Both the position numbers and the translations under genes were made by a program. Positions 1 through 10,500 of a DNA stretch of 64,000 bases are shown here, in pieces. The stretch covers positions 62,001 to 126,000 of the forward strand of contig CAZCGU010000003.1 of NCBI GenBank assembly GCA_964498525.1, given 5' to 3'. The DNA is from DTU098 sp964498525 (GTDB lineage Bacteria; Bacillota; Desulfotomaculia; Desulfotomaculales; Pelotomaculaceae). Every line of letters starts with the position of its first letter. Position 1 is the first letter of the stretch. The notes under the pieces are model-generated. The model did not search any database. It was not told the DNA's origin and worked only from the letters and a program-made list of their open reading frames with translations.

Positions 1-3000
1 CCATGAACGCCCTGGCCAACAGTCAGTTTAACGAACTGGAGAAGTTTCTCCGGCATGGCTATCCGGAAGGTGGCAGCCCGGTTACATTCGAAAAATATAC
101 GGGACAGGAAAGCGAAGAACAAAAAAGGAAAATCATCGAAACTCCCCCGGATATATTACTCACCAACTATGTCATGATGGAATTAATTCTGACCAGGGTG
201 AGAGACCGGAATTTAATTAGTGCGGCTAAGGACATTCGTTTTTTGGTGCTGGACGAACTGCACACCTACCGCGGCCGCCAGGGCGCGGATGTGGCTATGC
301 TGGTGCGCCGGCTGAGAAGTTACTGCGGCGGGGAGAACCTCCAGTGTGTCGGCACCTCTGCCACCCTGGCCGGCAGCGGCGTCTACGACCAGCAGAGGGC
401 TGAAGTGGCCGGGGTTGCTTCCCTGCTGTTCGGCGCGCAGGTAAAGCCGGAGCGTGTGGTCATGGAAACCATCAGGCGGGCCACACCCGATAAAGATTTT
501 GTGGATCCAGATTTTAAGCGGGACTTGATCGACTGCATCAAAAACCCGGTTAGTTATGCACAGGATGACTACCTGGCGCTGGTCAACGACCCTCTTTCCA
601 TCTGGATTGAGACTACTTTTGGCACGGCCAAAGAACCGGACAGCGGCAGATTAATCCGGACAATGCCACGCAGTATTTCCGGAGAGGATGGAGCAGCCAA
701 AGAACTAAGCAGTTTGACCGGGCTTTCAGAAAAAATCTGCATCCAGGCGATACAGGAAAGATTGTTGACGGGTTATAGAGCAAAACACCCGGAGACGGGA
801 TTTCCTGTTTTTGCTTTCCGGCTGCACCAGTTCATCAGCCGGGGGGACACAGTCTACGCTTCCCTGCAGGAAGAGCAGTCCCGCTACATTACTACCAGCG
901 GCCAGCAGTATGTGCCCAACGACCGCCAGAGGATTTTGTTCCCGCTGACCTTTTGCCGCGAGTGCGGGCAGGAATATTACAGTGTCCAGGTGATCAAAAA
1001 TAAGGAAACAGGCCATAGGGTTTTCACCCCTGGCAATCCTACAGACAATAACCCGGCAGAATATGAAGGGGTCAAAGCCGGATACCTTTATCGGAATGCA
1101 GATCACCCCTGGCCGGAGGACGAGATGGAGGTAATCAACAGGATCCCGGATGACTGGGTGGAAAACCGGCATGGTGTGTCACATATCCGCAGCAACCGGG
1201 TTAAATATTTGCCGCAGAACGTTGTGATCGACCCGGCCGGTGAAGAAAACAGGGCCGGGCTTGGATTCCAATATATTCCCGCGCCCTTTCGCTTCTGCCT
1301 GCACTGCGGCGTGTCCTACGGCATACGCCAGACAAGCGATTTTGCCAAATTAACCACGCTTGGCTCTGAGGGGCGCAGTACTGCCACTACTATCCTGACC
1401 CTTTCCACTATTCGTCACCTGCAGCGCAGCGAGGGCCTGATGCGCGAAGCAAAAAAACTACTGAGCTTTACGGACAACCGCCAGGACGCTTCGCTGCAGG
1501 CTGGCCATTTCAATGACTTTATCGAGATCGGCCTGCTGCGCTCGGCCCTTTACCAGGCGGTCAGCGTGGCAGGCCCAGACGGGCTCTGCCATGATGAATT
1601 GACACAACGAGTGTTCAAAGCCCTGGATTTGCCGCTGGAAATGTATGCGGTTGATCCTGACGTGCGTTTTCAGGCGCTGGCCGATACCCAGAAGGCTTTG
1701 CGCAATATCCTCGGTTACCGTCTCTATCAGGACTTAAAGCGGGGCTGGCGTATTACTTCACCCAACTTGGAGCAGTGCGGCCTTTTGGAAATACAGTATA
1801 GTTCCCTGGACGAAGTTTGCGCGACTGAAGATCTGTGGTACGAATGCCACCCGGCTCTTGTCACGGCCACACCTGAAACAAGAAAAAAAATTGCCAAAGT
1901 CTTGCTGGACTATATGCGGCGTGAGCTGGTAATCAAGGTTGATTACCTGAATAAAGAATTTCAGGAAAAAATACAGCTGCAGAGCAACCAGCGTTTGAAA
2001 CTACCCTGGGCCATTGATGAAAACGAGCGTATGCAGTACGCCGCTGTCCTTTACCCCCGATCAAGGTCAAAAGCAGACTTCCGGGATAACGTTTATTTGT
2101 CGGAGCGTGGGGGCTTCGGCCAGTACTTGAGGCGGACCTCGACTTTTGCGGGCTATATTGAAAAAATCACCCTGGAGCATACTGCAGCCATTATCAGCCA
2201 GCTTTTAAGCGCTCTTAAGATCGGCGGCCTGGTGGAAATAGTTGACGAGCCAAAAGACGACGTGCCCGGCTATCAGCTTAATGCTTCAGCGCTGGTGTGG
2301 GTAGCCGGGGACGGCAGCAGGGCGGTTACCGACCCCATCCGTGTGCCCAATGAATCGGTTCTGGGCAGCCGTACCAACCCGTTTTTTGTTGACTTTTACA
2401 ACTCCGTAGCCCTGGAGGTAAAGGGCATTGAGGCGAAAGAGCACACCGCCCAGGTGCCCTATGAGTTCAGGATCGATAGGGAAGGAAAATTCCGTGACGG
2501 TGAACTGCCGGTATTGTATTGTTCGCCGACGATGGAGCTGGGTGTAGACATAGCCCAGCTGAATGTGGTGAACATGCGCAACATCCCCCCTACACCCGCC
2601 AACTATGCCCAGCGCAGCGGCCGGGCGGGCCGCAGCGGCCAGCCGGCTTTGGTATTCAGCTATTGTTCGACAGGCAGCCCCCATGACCAGTACTTTTTCA
2701 AACGCCCGCAGCTGATGGTGGCCGGCGCTGTTTTTCCGCCCAGGCTGGATCTGGCCAACGAAGACCTAATTCAATCCCATGTTCAGGCTGTCTGGCTGAC
2801 GGAATCAGGCTTGAGTCTGGGCTCATCCTTAAAGGATATACTCGACCTGTCTGTTGATTACAATACTATTGATTTGCAGCCCTCTGTAAAAGACGCCATC
2901 AATGCCTTCCAACCCCGGCAAAAGGCGTTAGTCCGCTCACGAGGAATTCTGGCCGGCGTTGTCGCCGAACTGACTGCCGCTGGCTGGTACACCGAAAGAT

Positions 3001-4748
3001 GGCTGGAAGACGTCTTGAACAGGATTCCCCGTACCTTTGAGCAGGCCTGTGAACGCTGGCGGGATCTATACAGAGCCGCGTCGCGGCAGAGGGATATTCA
3101 GAACAAAATTATCGGCGACGCTTCCATCAGCGCTAAAGATAAGCAGACGGCTCGCCGGCTGCGCCAGGAAGCCGAGTCGCAAATTGATCTCCTGCTGGAG
3201 TCCAGTGACATTATCCATTCAGACTTTTACAGCTACCGCTATTTTGCCAGTGAAGGCTTTCTGCCGGGTTATAACTTCCCGCGCCTGCCCCTGTCCGCCT
3301 TTATCCCGGGCCGGCGCCGGATCAACAATCGCGACGAATTTCTTACACGGGCCCGCTTCCTGGCTATTTCTGAGTTCGGGCCCCGGAATATCATCTACCA
3401 TGAAGGATCCCGTTACGAAATAAACAAAGTCATCTTACCTGTAAGCCCTTCCCCTGAAGAAGCCTTGCCAACCAGCGCGGCCAAGCTTTGCCCGGCCTGC
3501 GGGTATCTGCATCCAATGACGGGCACCGCCGGTCCGGACCTCTGCCAGCGCTGCGGTGAGGCCCTGGAACCACCGCTCAGCCCCCTGTTCAGGCTGCAGA
3601 ACGTAGCCACCAAAAGGCGTGACCGGATTAGCTCCGATGAAGAGGAGCGTCTGCGGAAAGGCTATGAACTGCGCACCTCGCTGCGCTTTGAAGAACGTGA
3701 GGGCAGGCCAACCTACCGGACCGCGGAGGTGCAGGCGGAGGGAGAAGATCTGGCGTATCTAACCTACGGCCACACCGCCAACATCTGGCGCATTAACCTG
3801 GGCTGGCGCCGGCGCAAAAATAGGGAACAGTACGGTTTTGTATTGGATACGGAGCGGGGTTACTGGGCCAAAAACGAGCAGGAGCAAACTGACGACAGTG
3901 CCGATGAGACTATGAGCAGCCGGACCACCAGGGTGATACCTTATGTGGAGGACCGCCGCAACGCTCTTATTTTCCAGCCTGCGTCTCCCTTAAGTGAGAA
4001 GCAGATAGCCTCGCTGCAGGCGGCCCTGAAAAATGCCATTCAGATTTACTACCAGCTGGAAGAAAATGAGCTTGCCGCTGAGCCTCTGCCGGACTATACC
4101 CTGCGGCGGCAAATCCTGTTTTATGAAGCGGCCGAGGGCGGCGCTGGTGTGCTTCGCCACCTGGTCGACCAACCCCAGGATCTGGCCAGAGTTGCCAGAA
4201 AGGCTCTCGAATTATGCCACTTTGACCCGGATACCGGAGCTGACTTGCGGCGGGCGCCGGGCGCTAGGGAGGATTGTGAAGCGGCCTGCTACAACTGCCT
4301 GATGAGCTATGCTAACCAGCGTGAGCACAGTCTGCTTGACCGAAGCGAAATAATGAACATGTTGCAAAGGCTGGCGGGCTCTCAGGTGAAAAGCGCGCCG
4401 TCGCCAGAGTCACGGTCGGTGCACCTGGAAAAACTCTTACGGCTGGCAGGTTCCGATTTGGAGCGTGAATGGCTGCAGTTTCTGGAGGATAATAACTACC
4501 GGCTGCCCTCAAGCTCCCAAAAACTATTCGTCGCGTGCAGCACCAGGCCGGATTTTATATATGATGAAGAGCAAACTGTCATTTATATCGATGGTTCGCC
4601 CCACGATTACCCTGAACGCCGGCAAAGAGATATGGAGCAAACTGAGTGCATGGAAGACAAGGGTTTTCTGGTCCTTCGCTTCAGCTACCGGGATGACTGG
4701 GGTGAATTGATTAAGAAGTATCCACATATTTTTGGGAGGAAATCATGA
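1..4748 (+). CDS. YprA-family DEAD/DEAH helicase with DUF1998 (MZB) and C-terminal nuclease-like domain, 5'-partial
   Basis: The reading frame is open at the left edge, and its first visible residues (MNALANSQ) match helicase motif Ia, so Walker A and the true start lie outside. Seen in order (numbered from the first ATG, base 3): motif II LDELH near residue 84, motif III GTSATLA, CxxC pairs FCRECG and FCLHCG that could form a zinc finger, motif IV-like SFTDNRQD, motif VI QRSGRAGRSG near 870-879, a zinc ribbon CPACG/CQRCG near 1170-1195, and the DUF1998 cysteine cluster CEAACYNC near 1426. The last 100 residues carry RPDF, then IYIDG, then a conserved-looking GFLVLRF, as in Vsr/DUF559-type PD-(D/E)XK nucleases. 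YprA-family helicases are the core of DISARM (DrmA), Druantia, Dpd and ARMADA; here helicase and DUF1998 are fused in one chain. Its stop overlaps the next start (ATGA). Role as 3'-5' DNA translocase in phage defence is inferred; family assignment is firm, nuclease tail moderate. Confidence 0.9.
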   Translation, partial: MNALANSQFNELEKFLRHGYPEGGSPVTFEKYTGQESEEQKRKIIETPPDILLTNYVMMELILTRVRDRNLISAAKDIRFLVLDELHTYRGRQGADVAMLVRRLRSYCGGENLQCVGTSATLAGSGVYDQQRAEVAGVASLLFGAQVKPERVVMETIRRATPDKDFVDPDFKRDLIDCIKNPVSYAQDDYLALVNDPLSIWIETTFGTAKEPDSGRLIRTMPRSISGEDGAAKELSSLTGLSEKICIQAIQERLLTGYRAKHPETGFPVFAFRLHQFISRGDTVYASLQEEQSRYITTSGQQYVPNDRQRILFPLTFCRECGQEYYSVQVIKNKETGHRVFTPGNPTDNNPAEYEGVKAGYLYRNADHPWPEDEMEVINRIPDDWVENRHGVSHIRSNRVKYLPQNVVIDPAGEENRAGLGFQYIPAPFRFCLHCGVSYGIRQTSDFAKLTTLGSEGRSTATTILTLSTIRHLQRSEGLMREAKKLLSFTDNRQDASLQAGHFNDFIEIGLLRSALYQAVSVAGPDGLCHDELTQRVFKALDLPLEMYAVDPDVRFQALADTQKALRNILGYRLYQDLKRGWRITSPNLEQCGLLEIQYSSLDEVCATEDLWYECHPALVTATPETRKKIAKVLLDYMRRELVIKVDYLNKEFQEKIQLQSNQRLKLPWAIDENERMQYAAVLYPRSRSKADFRDNVYLSERGGFGQYLRRTSTFAGYIEKITLEHTAAIISQLLSALKIGGLVEIVDEPKDDVPGYQLNASALVWVAGDGSRAVTDPIRVPNESVLGSRTNPFFVDFYNSVALEVKGIEAKEHTAQVPYEFRIDREGKFRDGELPVLYCSPTMELGVDIAQLNVVNMRNIPPTPANYAQRSGRAGRSGQPALVFSYCSTGSPHDQYFFKRPQLMVAGAVFPPRLDLANEDLIQSHVQAVWLTESGLSLGSSLKDILDLSVDYNTIDLQPSVKDAINAFQPRQKALVRSRGILAGVVAELTAAGWYTERWLEDVLNRIPRTFEQACERWRDLYRAASRQRDIQNKIIGDASISAKDKQTARRLRQEAESQIDLLLESSDIIHSDFYSYRYFASEGFLPGYNFPRLPLSAFIPGRRRINNRDEFLTRARFLAISEFGPRNIIYHEGSRYEINKVILPVSPSPEEALPTSAAKLCPACGYLHPMTGTAGPDLCQRCGEALEPPLSPLFRLQNVATKRRDRISSDEEERLRKGYELRTSLRFEEREGRPTYRTAEVQAEGEDLAYLTYGHTANIWRINLGWRRRKNREQYGFVLDTERGYWAKNEQEQTDDSADETMSSRTTRVIPYVEDRRNALIFQPASPLSEKQIASLQAALKNAIQIYYQLEENELAAEPLPDYTLRRQILFYEAAEGGAGVLRHLVDQPQDLARVARKALELCHFDPDTGADLRRAPGAREDCEAACYNCLMSYANQREHSLLDRSEIMNMLQRLAGSQVKSAPSPESRSVHLEKLLRLAGSDLEREWLQFLEDNNYRLPSSSQKLFVACSTRPDFIYDEEQTVIYIDGSPHDYPERRQRDMEQTECMEDKGFLVLRFSYRDDWGELIKKYPHIFGRKS

Positions 4749-7567
4749 GTTACGCTGTCGGATCGCTTGTAAAAGCCCGGGGCCGGGAGTGGGTTGTTTT
4801 GCCTGAGTCAGAGGAGGACCTGCTCATCCTGCGCCCCCTGGGAGGGACTGCGGACGAGGTCACGGGTATCTGTCTTTACTTAGAAAACGTTGAGCCGGCG
4901 CAGTTTGACCTGCCGGACCCGGAACTGGTTGGAGACTACCGGTCATGCCGTCTGCTGCGAGATGCCCTGAGGCTTGGCTTTCGCTCCAGCGCAGGTCCGT
5001 TCCGATCTTTTGCGCAAATTGCCGTTGAGCCGCGTCCTTACCAGTTGGTGCCCCTGCTTATGGCTCTCAAGATGGACCCGGTGCGCATCCTGATTGCTGA
5101 TGATGTCGGCGTCGGCAAAACAGTAGAAGCCTGTCTTATTGCCCGTGAACTTATAGACCGGGGTGAAATCCACAGGCTCGCGGTCCTTTGTCCGCCACAC
5201 CTGGCCGAACAATGGCAGGCGGAACTATTAAATAAATTTCATATTGAGGCCGAGCTTGTCCTTTCCAGTACAGCCACGCGGCTGGAAAGAAACTGCGGTT
5301 TTGGGCAATCGCTCTTTGAACTATACCCTTACGTTGTGGTGTCAACAGACTTCATTAAAACCGACCGCCGGCGAGACGAGTTTTTGCGTGCCTGCCCGGA
5401 GTTGGTCATCGTTGACGAGGTACATACTTTCGCTTTTGCCGGGCGGGGGCGCGGGGCAAGGCACCAGCGTTACCAGCTTTTAAGGGGGCTGGCCGACGAT
5501 CCGGACCGGCACCTGATCCTTGTCACAGCCACGCCCCATAGTGGAAAAGAGGAGGCTTTCCGCTCTGTATTAACATTTTTGGATATAGATTTTAGGAATC
5601 TTCCCGAGAATTTGATGGGTAAGGAAAACGAGCAATACCGGCGCAGGCTCGCCGCGCACTTTGTCCAGCGCCGCAGGGCGGATATCCGGCATTACCTGCA
5701 AGCTGAAACGCCTTTTCCAGAGCGGGAGGAAGCGGAAGAAAGCTACCAACTGGACAGTCAGTACAAGAAATTGTTTGACCGCGTTTTGCGTTATGCCCGC
5801 GAAACCGTCAAAGAGGCTGGGGCAAGTCAGCACCGCCAGCGAGTGCGGTGGTGGTCAGTGCTTGCTTTGCTGCGCGCCCTGGCCAGCAGCCCGGCGGCCG
5901 CGTCAGCCACTTTAAGGAGCCGGGCTGCCGTTGCTGATACTGAAACTACAGAGGACGCCGATGAAATTGGTCGCCGTACCGTCCTTGACCTTGACCTGGA
6001 TGAGACGGCTGACGTGATTGATGTGATCCCTGGCAGCGATACTGGGGAAGAATCTGATGAAGATAAGAAAAACCGCCGTGTTCTTCTGGAGATGGCTCGT
6101 ATGGCAGAAAGCCTTTACGGCGAAAAGGACGCCAAGCTCTTAAAAGCCGTTCAGCTAATTAAACAAATGATTAAAGAAGGTTATAAGCCTATTATCTTCT
6201 GCCGCTTCATCCCTACCGCCGAATATCTGGTTGAGCAACTACGGGAGAGGCTTCCCAGGCATGTGGAAGTAGTTGCCGTTACTGGTACTCTACCACATGG
6301 TGACCGTGAGGAGCGTATACATCAGTTGGTTAAGGCACCACATAAACAGTGGGTGCTGGTTTCTACGGACTGCCTGAGTGAGGGTGTCAATCTCCAGGAG
6401 CATTTTGATGCGGTTATACATTATGATTTGAGTTGGAACCCTACCCGGCATGAGCAGCGGGAGGGGCGGGTTGACCGCTACGGTCAGCCCAGCAAAAAAG
6501 TGCGGGTATTGACTTACTATGGGACGGACAATCAGATTGACGGCATTGTGTTGGACGTGCTGCTGAGAAAGCATAAGACAATACGGAGTTCCCTGGGCAT
6601 TTCGGTACCAGTCCCAGTGGAAACCAATGTTGTGGTAGAAGCTGTATTTGAAGGATTGTTGTTGCGGGAGGACCAGGGCGGAGGCCATGAGCAGTTATCT
6701 TTATTTGAAGAATTGCTGAAACCTACCAGGGAAGAACTCTTTACCAAATGGGATGACGCTGCCAGTCGTGAAAGACGTTCCCGTACCGTCTTCGCTCAAG
6801 AGTCTATCAAGGTTGACGAAGTAGCCCGGGAGATAAGGTCGTTACGGCAAGCCATAGGGTCCGGAGAAGAAGTTGAGTGGTTTACACGTGAAGGATTCAA
6901 GGCATGTGGCGCAACGGTCACTGGAGGCGCCCCGGCTCGTTTCGATTTAAGTGAGGTGCCGTCTCCGCTTTTTGAAGCGGTGGGGGGGGAGAAAGAGTTT
7001 GCCGCCCGCTTTCAACTGCCTGTGGAGGAAGGTGTCCTTTGCCTTAGCCGAACCCACCCGGTGGTTGAAGGGCTGTGCTCTTATATTATGACAACGGCTC
7101 TTGACCCGCTTGTCCCGGCGCCGGCCCGCCGCTGCGGAGTAATACGGACCGGCCGGGTGGAGCACCGCACCACACTACTTTTGGTTCGCTACCGCTACCA
7201 CATAGTGGCCCGGCGGGGGGATGTAGAAAATCCTTTGTTGGCGGAAGACTGTCAGGTGCTGGTCTTTGCAGGGTCTCCCCGGAACGCCAGGTGGTTGGAC
7301 GATTCAGTTGTGGAAGACCTCATGGGGGCGGAGCCGGAAGCGAATGTTAACCCGGACCAGGCCAGAGAATTCGTCCGCAGGGTTACTGAAGAATACGATA
7401 TACTCCTGCCTTACTTGAACGAGGCGGCCAGGCGTAAAGGCGATGAACTGCTCCAGGCCCACCGCCGGGTGCGGACCGCTTCCCGTCATACCGGCGTACG
7501 CTATCGTGTCGAGCCACAGCTGCCGCCTGATCTGCTGGGTATCTACATCTACTTGCCGAAGAACTGA
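4745..7567 (+). CDS. SNF2-family helicase, DrmD-like
   Basis: A 940-residue SF2 ATPase of the SNF2/RapA type. Visible motifs: Walker A ADDVGVGKT near residues 118-126, DEVH box (IVDEVHTF) near 221, motif III VTATPHSG, and the helicase C domain with SEGVNLQE and motif VI REGRVDRYGQ near 570-580. The arrangement and length match DrmD of class 1 DISARM and the helicase of Hma-type systems, which are thought to track along DNA in cooperation with a methyltransferase. An acidic insert (residues about 400-440) separates the two RecA lobes. The start overlaps the upstream stop in an ATGA, so translation is coupled to the YprA-like gene. The product is probably a DNA translocase of the same complex; substrate is unknown. 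Confidence 0.9.
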   Translation: MSYAVGSLVKARGREWVVLPESEEDLLILRPLGGTADEVTGICLYLENVEPAQFDLPDPELVGDYRSCRLLRDALRLGFRSSAGPFRSFAQIAVEPRPYQLVPLLMALKMDPVRILIADDVGVGKTVEACLIARELIDRGEIHRLAVLCPPHLAEQWQAELLNKFHIEAELVLSSTATRLERNCGFGQSLFELYPYVVVSTDFIKTDRRRDEFLRACPELVIVDEVHTFAFAGRGRGARHQRYQLLRGLADDPDRHLILVTATPHSGKEEAFRSVLTFLDIDFRNLPENLMGKENEQYRRRLAAHFVQRRRADIRHYLQAETPFPEREEAEESYQLDSQYKKLFDRVLRYARETVKEAGASQHRQRVRWWSVLALLRALASSPAAASATLRSRAAVADTETTEDADEIGRRTVLDLDLDETADVIDVIPGSDTGEESDEDKKNRRVLLEMARMAESLYGEKDAKLLKAVQLIKQMIKEGYKPIIFCRFIPTAEYLVEQLRERLPRHVEVVAVTGTLPHGDREERIHQLVKAPHKQWVLVSTDCLSEGVNLQEHFDAVIHYDLSWNPTRHEQREGRVDRYGQPSKKVRVLTYYGTDNQIDGIVLDVLLRKHKTIRSSLGISVPVPVETNVVVEAVFEGLLLREDQGGGHEQLSLFEELLKPTREELFTKWDDAASRERRSRTVFAQESIKVDEVAREIRSLRQAIGSGEEVEWFTREGFKACGATVTGGAPARFDLSEVPSPLFEAVGGEKEFAARFQLPVEEGVLCLSRTHPVVEGLCSYIMTTALDPLVPAPARRCGVIRTGRVEHRTTLLLVRYRYHIVARRGDVENPLLAEDCQVLVFAGSPRNARWLDDSVVEDLMGAEPEANVNPDQAREFVRRVTEEYDILLPYLNEAARRKGDELLQAHRRVRTASRHTGVRYRVEPQLPPDLLGIYIYLPKN

Positions 7568-7577
7568 GGAGGGCGCC

Positions 7578-10500
7578 ATGCAAACGCGAAGAAAAGACAT
7601 ATTCACCACCATCCGGACAGAGGGCTCGATCCTGCCTCCCGATCTACTTCAGCGTATTGCCGGAGGTGACCGGGACCTGGGCGGCCTTGCCCCCGCAGAC
7701 TATCACTTAGGCAAGGGCGAGCGGTTGAATGAGGCCATCAACCGCTCCTGGAACCGCCTGCTGGGCGTGTGGGCCTCTTTTAAGAACGGGTTGGAAAAGC
7801 TGCCGTCTGGTGATCCCGCCACTACCATCACCCGCGAGCGCTGGCTTTTGATTCTTTTTCAGGAACTGGGATATGGGCGCCTGCTGACAGCCCGGGCCGT
7901 TGAAATAGATGGCAAAAGCTACCCCGTTTCGCACACCTGGCAGCACACGCCCATTCACCTGGTGGGAAGCCGGGTTGACCTGGACCGTCGTTCCGCCGGC
8001 GTTGCCGGGGCGGCCCGCACCAGCCCGCACAGCCTGGTACAGGAGTTCTTAAACCGTTCCGGCGACCACCTTTGGGCTTTTGTTTCCAATGGTTTTATTC
8101 TAAGGATCTTACGCGATAATGTCAGCCTGACCAGACAGGCCTACGTGGAATTTGACCTGCAGGCAATGATGGAAGGTGAGGTTTACGCCGATTTTGCGTT
8201 GCTTTGGCTGCTATGCCACCAGTCGCGGGTTGAGGCTGAGCGACCGGCTGAGTGCTGGCTGGAGAAATGGTCCCGGGCGGCCCAGGAACAGGGGACGCGG
8301 GCTTTAGACCAACTCCGCAAAGGGGTAGAGGATACCATCAACATCCTGGGACGCGGCTTTTTGACCCACCCCGACAACCATCAACTGCGAGAGAAGCTTT
8401 ATTCAGGCGAGTTAGAGACTCAGGACTACTACCGGCAAATCCTGCGCCTGGTCTACCGGCTTATCTTTTTGTTTGTGGCTGAGGACAGGGATCTCTTACT
8501 GGATCCCGAGGCAACGGTTACAGCCCGGGAACGTTATATGAGATTCTATTCCACGGCGAGAATACGCCGCCTAGCCGAGCGCCGGCGCGGCACAAAGCAT
8601 GCAGACCTCTTCCAGGGTTTAAAGGTGGTCATGGAAAAACTGGACAGCAGCGGCTGTCCCGAGCTGGGCCTGCCCGCGCTGGGGAGCTTTCTCTGGTCTA
8701 AAAAAGCTGTGCCAGAACTCACTAATTGTGAAATTGCCAACCGTGATTTACTTGACGCCGTCCGGGCGCTGGCCTTTACCACCGACGGCCATGCCCGCCG
8801 GCTTGTGGACTATAAGAACATGGGCTCAGAAGAGCTGGGTAGTGTTTACGAGTCTCTCCTGGAACTGCACCCGGTTCTCGACGCAGGTGCGGGGAAATTC
8901 GAGCTGACCTTCTCAAGCGGCAGCGAGCGTAAAACCACCGGCAGTTACTACACACCAAGCAGCCTGATTAATTGCCTGCTTGATTCCGCCCTGGATCCGG
9001 TGTTGGAGGAGGCTGCCAGGCAGAAGGATCCGGAAACCGCCATACTTAATCTTAAAGTATGCGATCCCGCAAGCGGCAGCGGCCACTTCCTGATTGCCGC
9101 AGCTCACCGCATAGCCAAGCGGTTGGCAGCCATCAGGACAGGCGATGAGGAGCCGGCGCCGGAGGCCTACCGTACCGCCCTGCGTGACGTTATCGGCCGG
9201 TGCATCTACGGTGTGGATGTAAACGAAATGGCAGTTGAGCTCTGCAAGGTCAGCCTGTGGATGGAAGCCCTGGAGCCAGGAAAACCTTTAAGCTTTCTCG
9301 ACCACCGTATCCTTTGCGGCAACAGCCTGCTGGGGGCAACTCCCGCACTTCTCGCAAAAGGGATCCCGGACGAGGCTTTTAAGCCCATAGAAGGTGATTT
9401 AAAAGAAATATGCAAAGAATTTAAAAGAAAAAACAAAGAGGAACGGGAAGGGCAAGTCACCTTGTTATTTGACGACACGGGGACGGCCTGGCCTGAAGTG
9501 GCAGATTTGTCCAAGTGCCTGGTCGAATTGGGTGGTATGAAGGACGACACTATCGATGACATAAGCCGCAAGGAAGAACGGTACTCGAAGTGCATCAACT
9601 CGAGTGCTTACCGCTATGGACGACTTCTGGCCGATGCCTGGTGCTCTGCTTTTGTTTGGAAGAAAACGAAAGAGTTCCCTTATCCAATAACCGAAGGAGT
9701 CTTTAGAAAGATAGAAGATAACCCAAATAGTGTTCCTTCCTGGATGTTGGAAGAAATCAATCGATTGGCTGATCAGTACCAGTTTTTTCACTGGAATTTA
9801 GCCTTTCCTGACGTGTTCCATTTACCTGCATCGGGCGAGCAGCCTGAAAACGTGCGAGCCGGCTGGTCCGGGGGATTTGACGTGGTGCTGGGAAACCCGC
9901 CGTGGGATAAAATGCAAACCGAAGAATTACAATTCTTTGCTAGCCGTGAACCGGGTATAGTTATATTAAAGGGAGCCAAAAGAAAGAAAGCTATATTGAA
10001 ATTAATTCAGACTGACCAGTCTTTATATCAAGAATGGCAGAAACTTAGGCGATCAAACAATGCTAGTATTGCTTTTGTTAGAAATTCAAATTCTTTTCCT
10101 CTAACTGGGGTAGGTAAGTTCAATGCTTTTGCATTATTTGCTGAATTAAATACTCGAATAGTATCCAATAAAGGTAGGGTTGGATGTATCATTCCATCTG
10201 GTATTGCTACTGACGATACTACTAAATACTACTTTCAAGAGTTAATGAAATTAAGAAAACTAATCAGTCTATATGACTTTGAAAATTCTGCGCCGATCTT
10301 CGCGGGTGTACACCGAAGCTATAAGTTTTGTTTAATAACTATTTCAGGAGTCAATGGGGCAGCGAAAAATGGGGCAGACTTTGTCTTTTTCGCAAATAAT
10401 ACTGAACAATTACGTGAAATTAAAAGGCATTTCAAATTGACATTAGAAGATCTGGTATTACTAAATCCAAATACATTAACTTGTCCTATATTTAGATCAA

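Noticed and set aside
7443..7577. Longer N-terminus of the methyltransferase
   Set aside because: The extra codons lie inside the preceding helicase gene; ATG 7578 has a strong Shine-Dalgarno.
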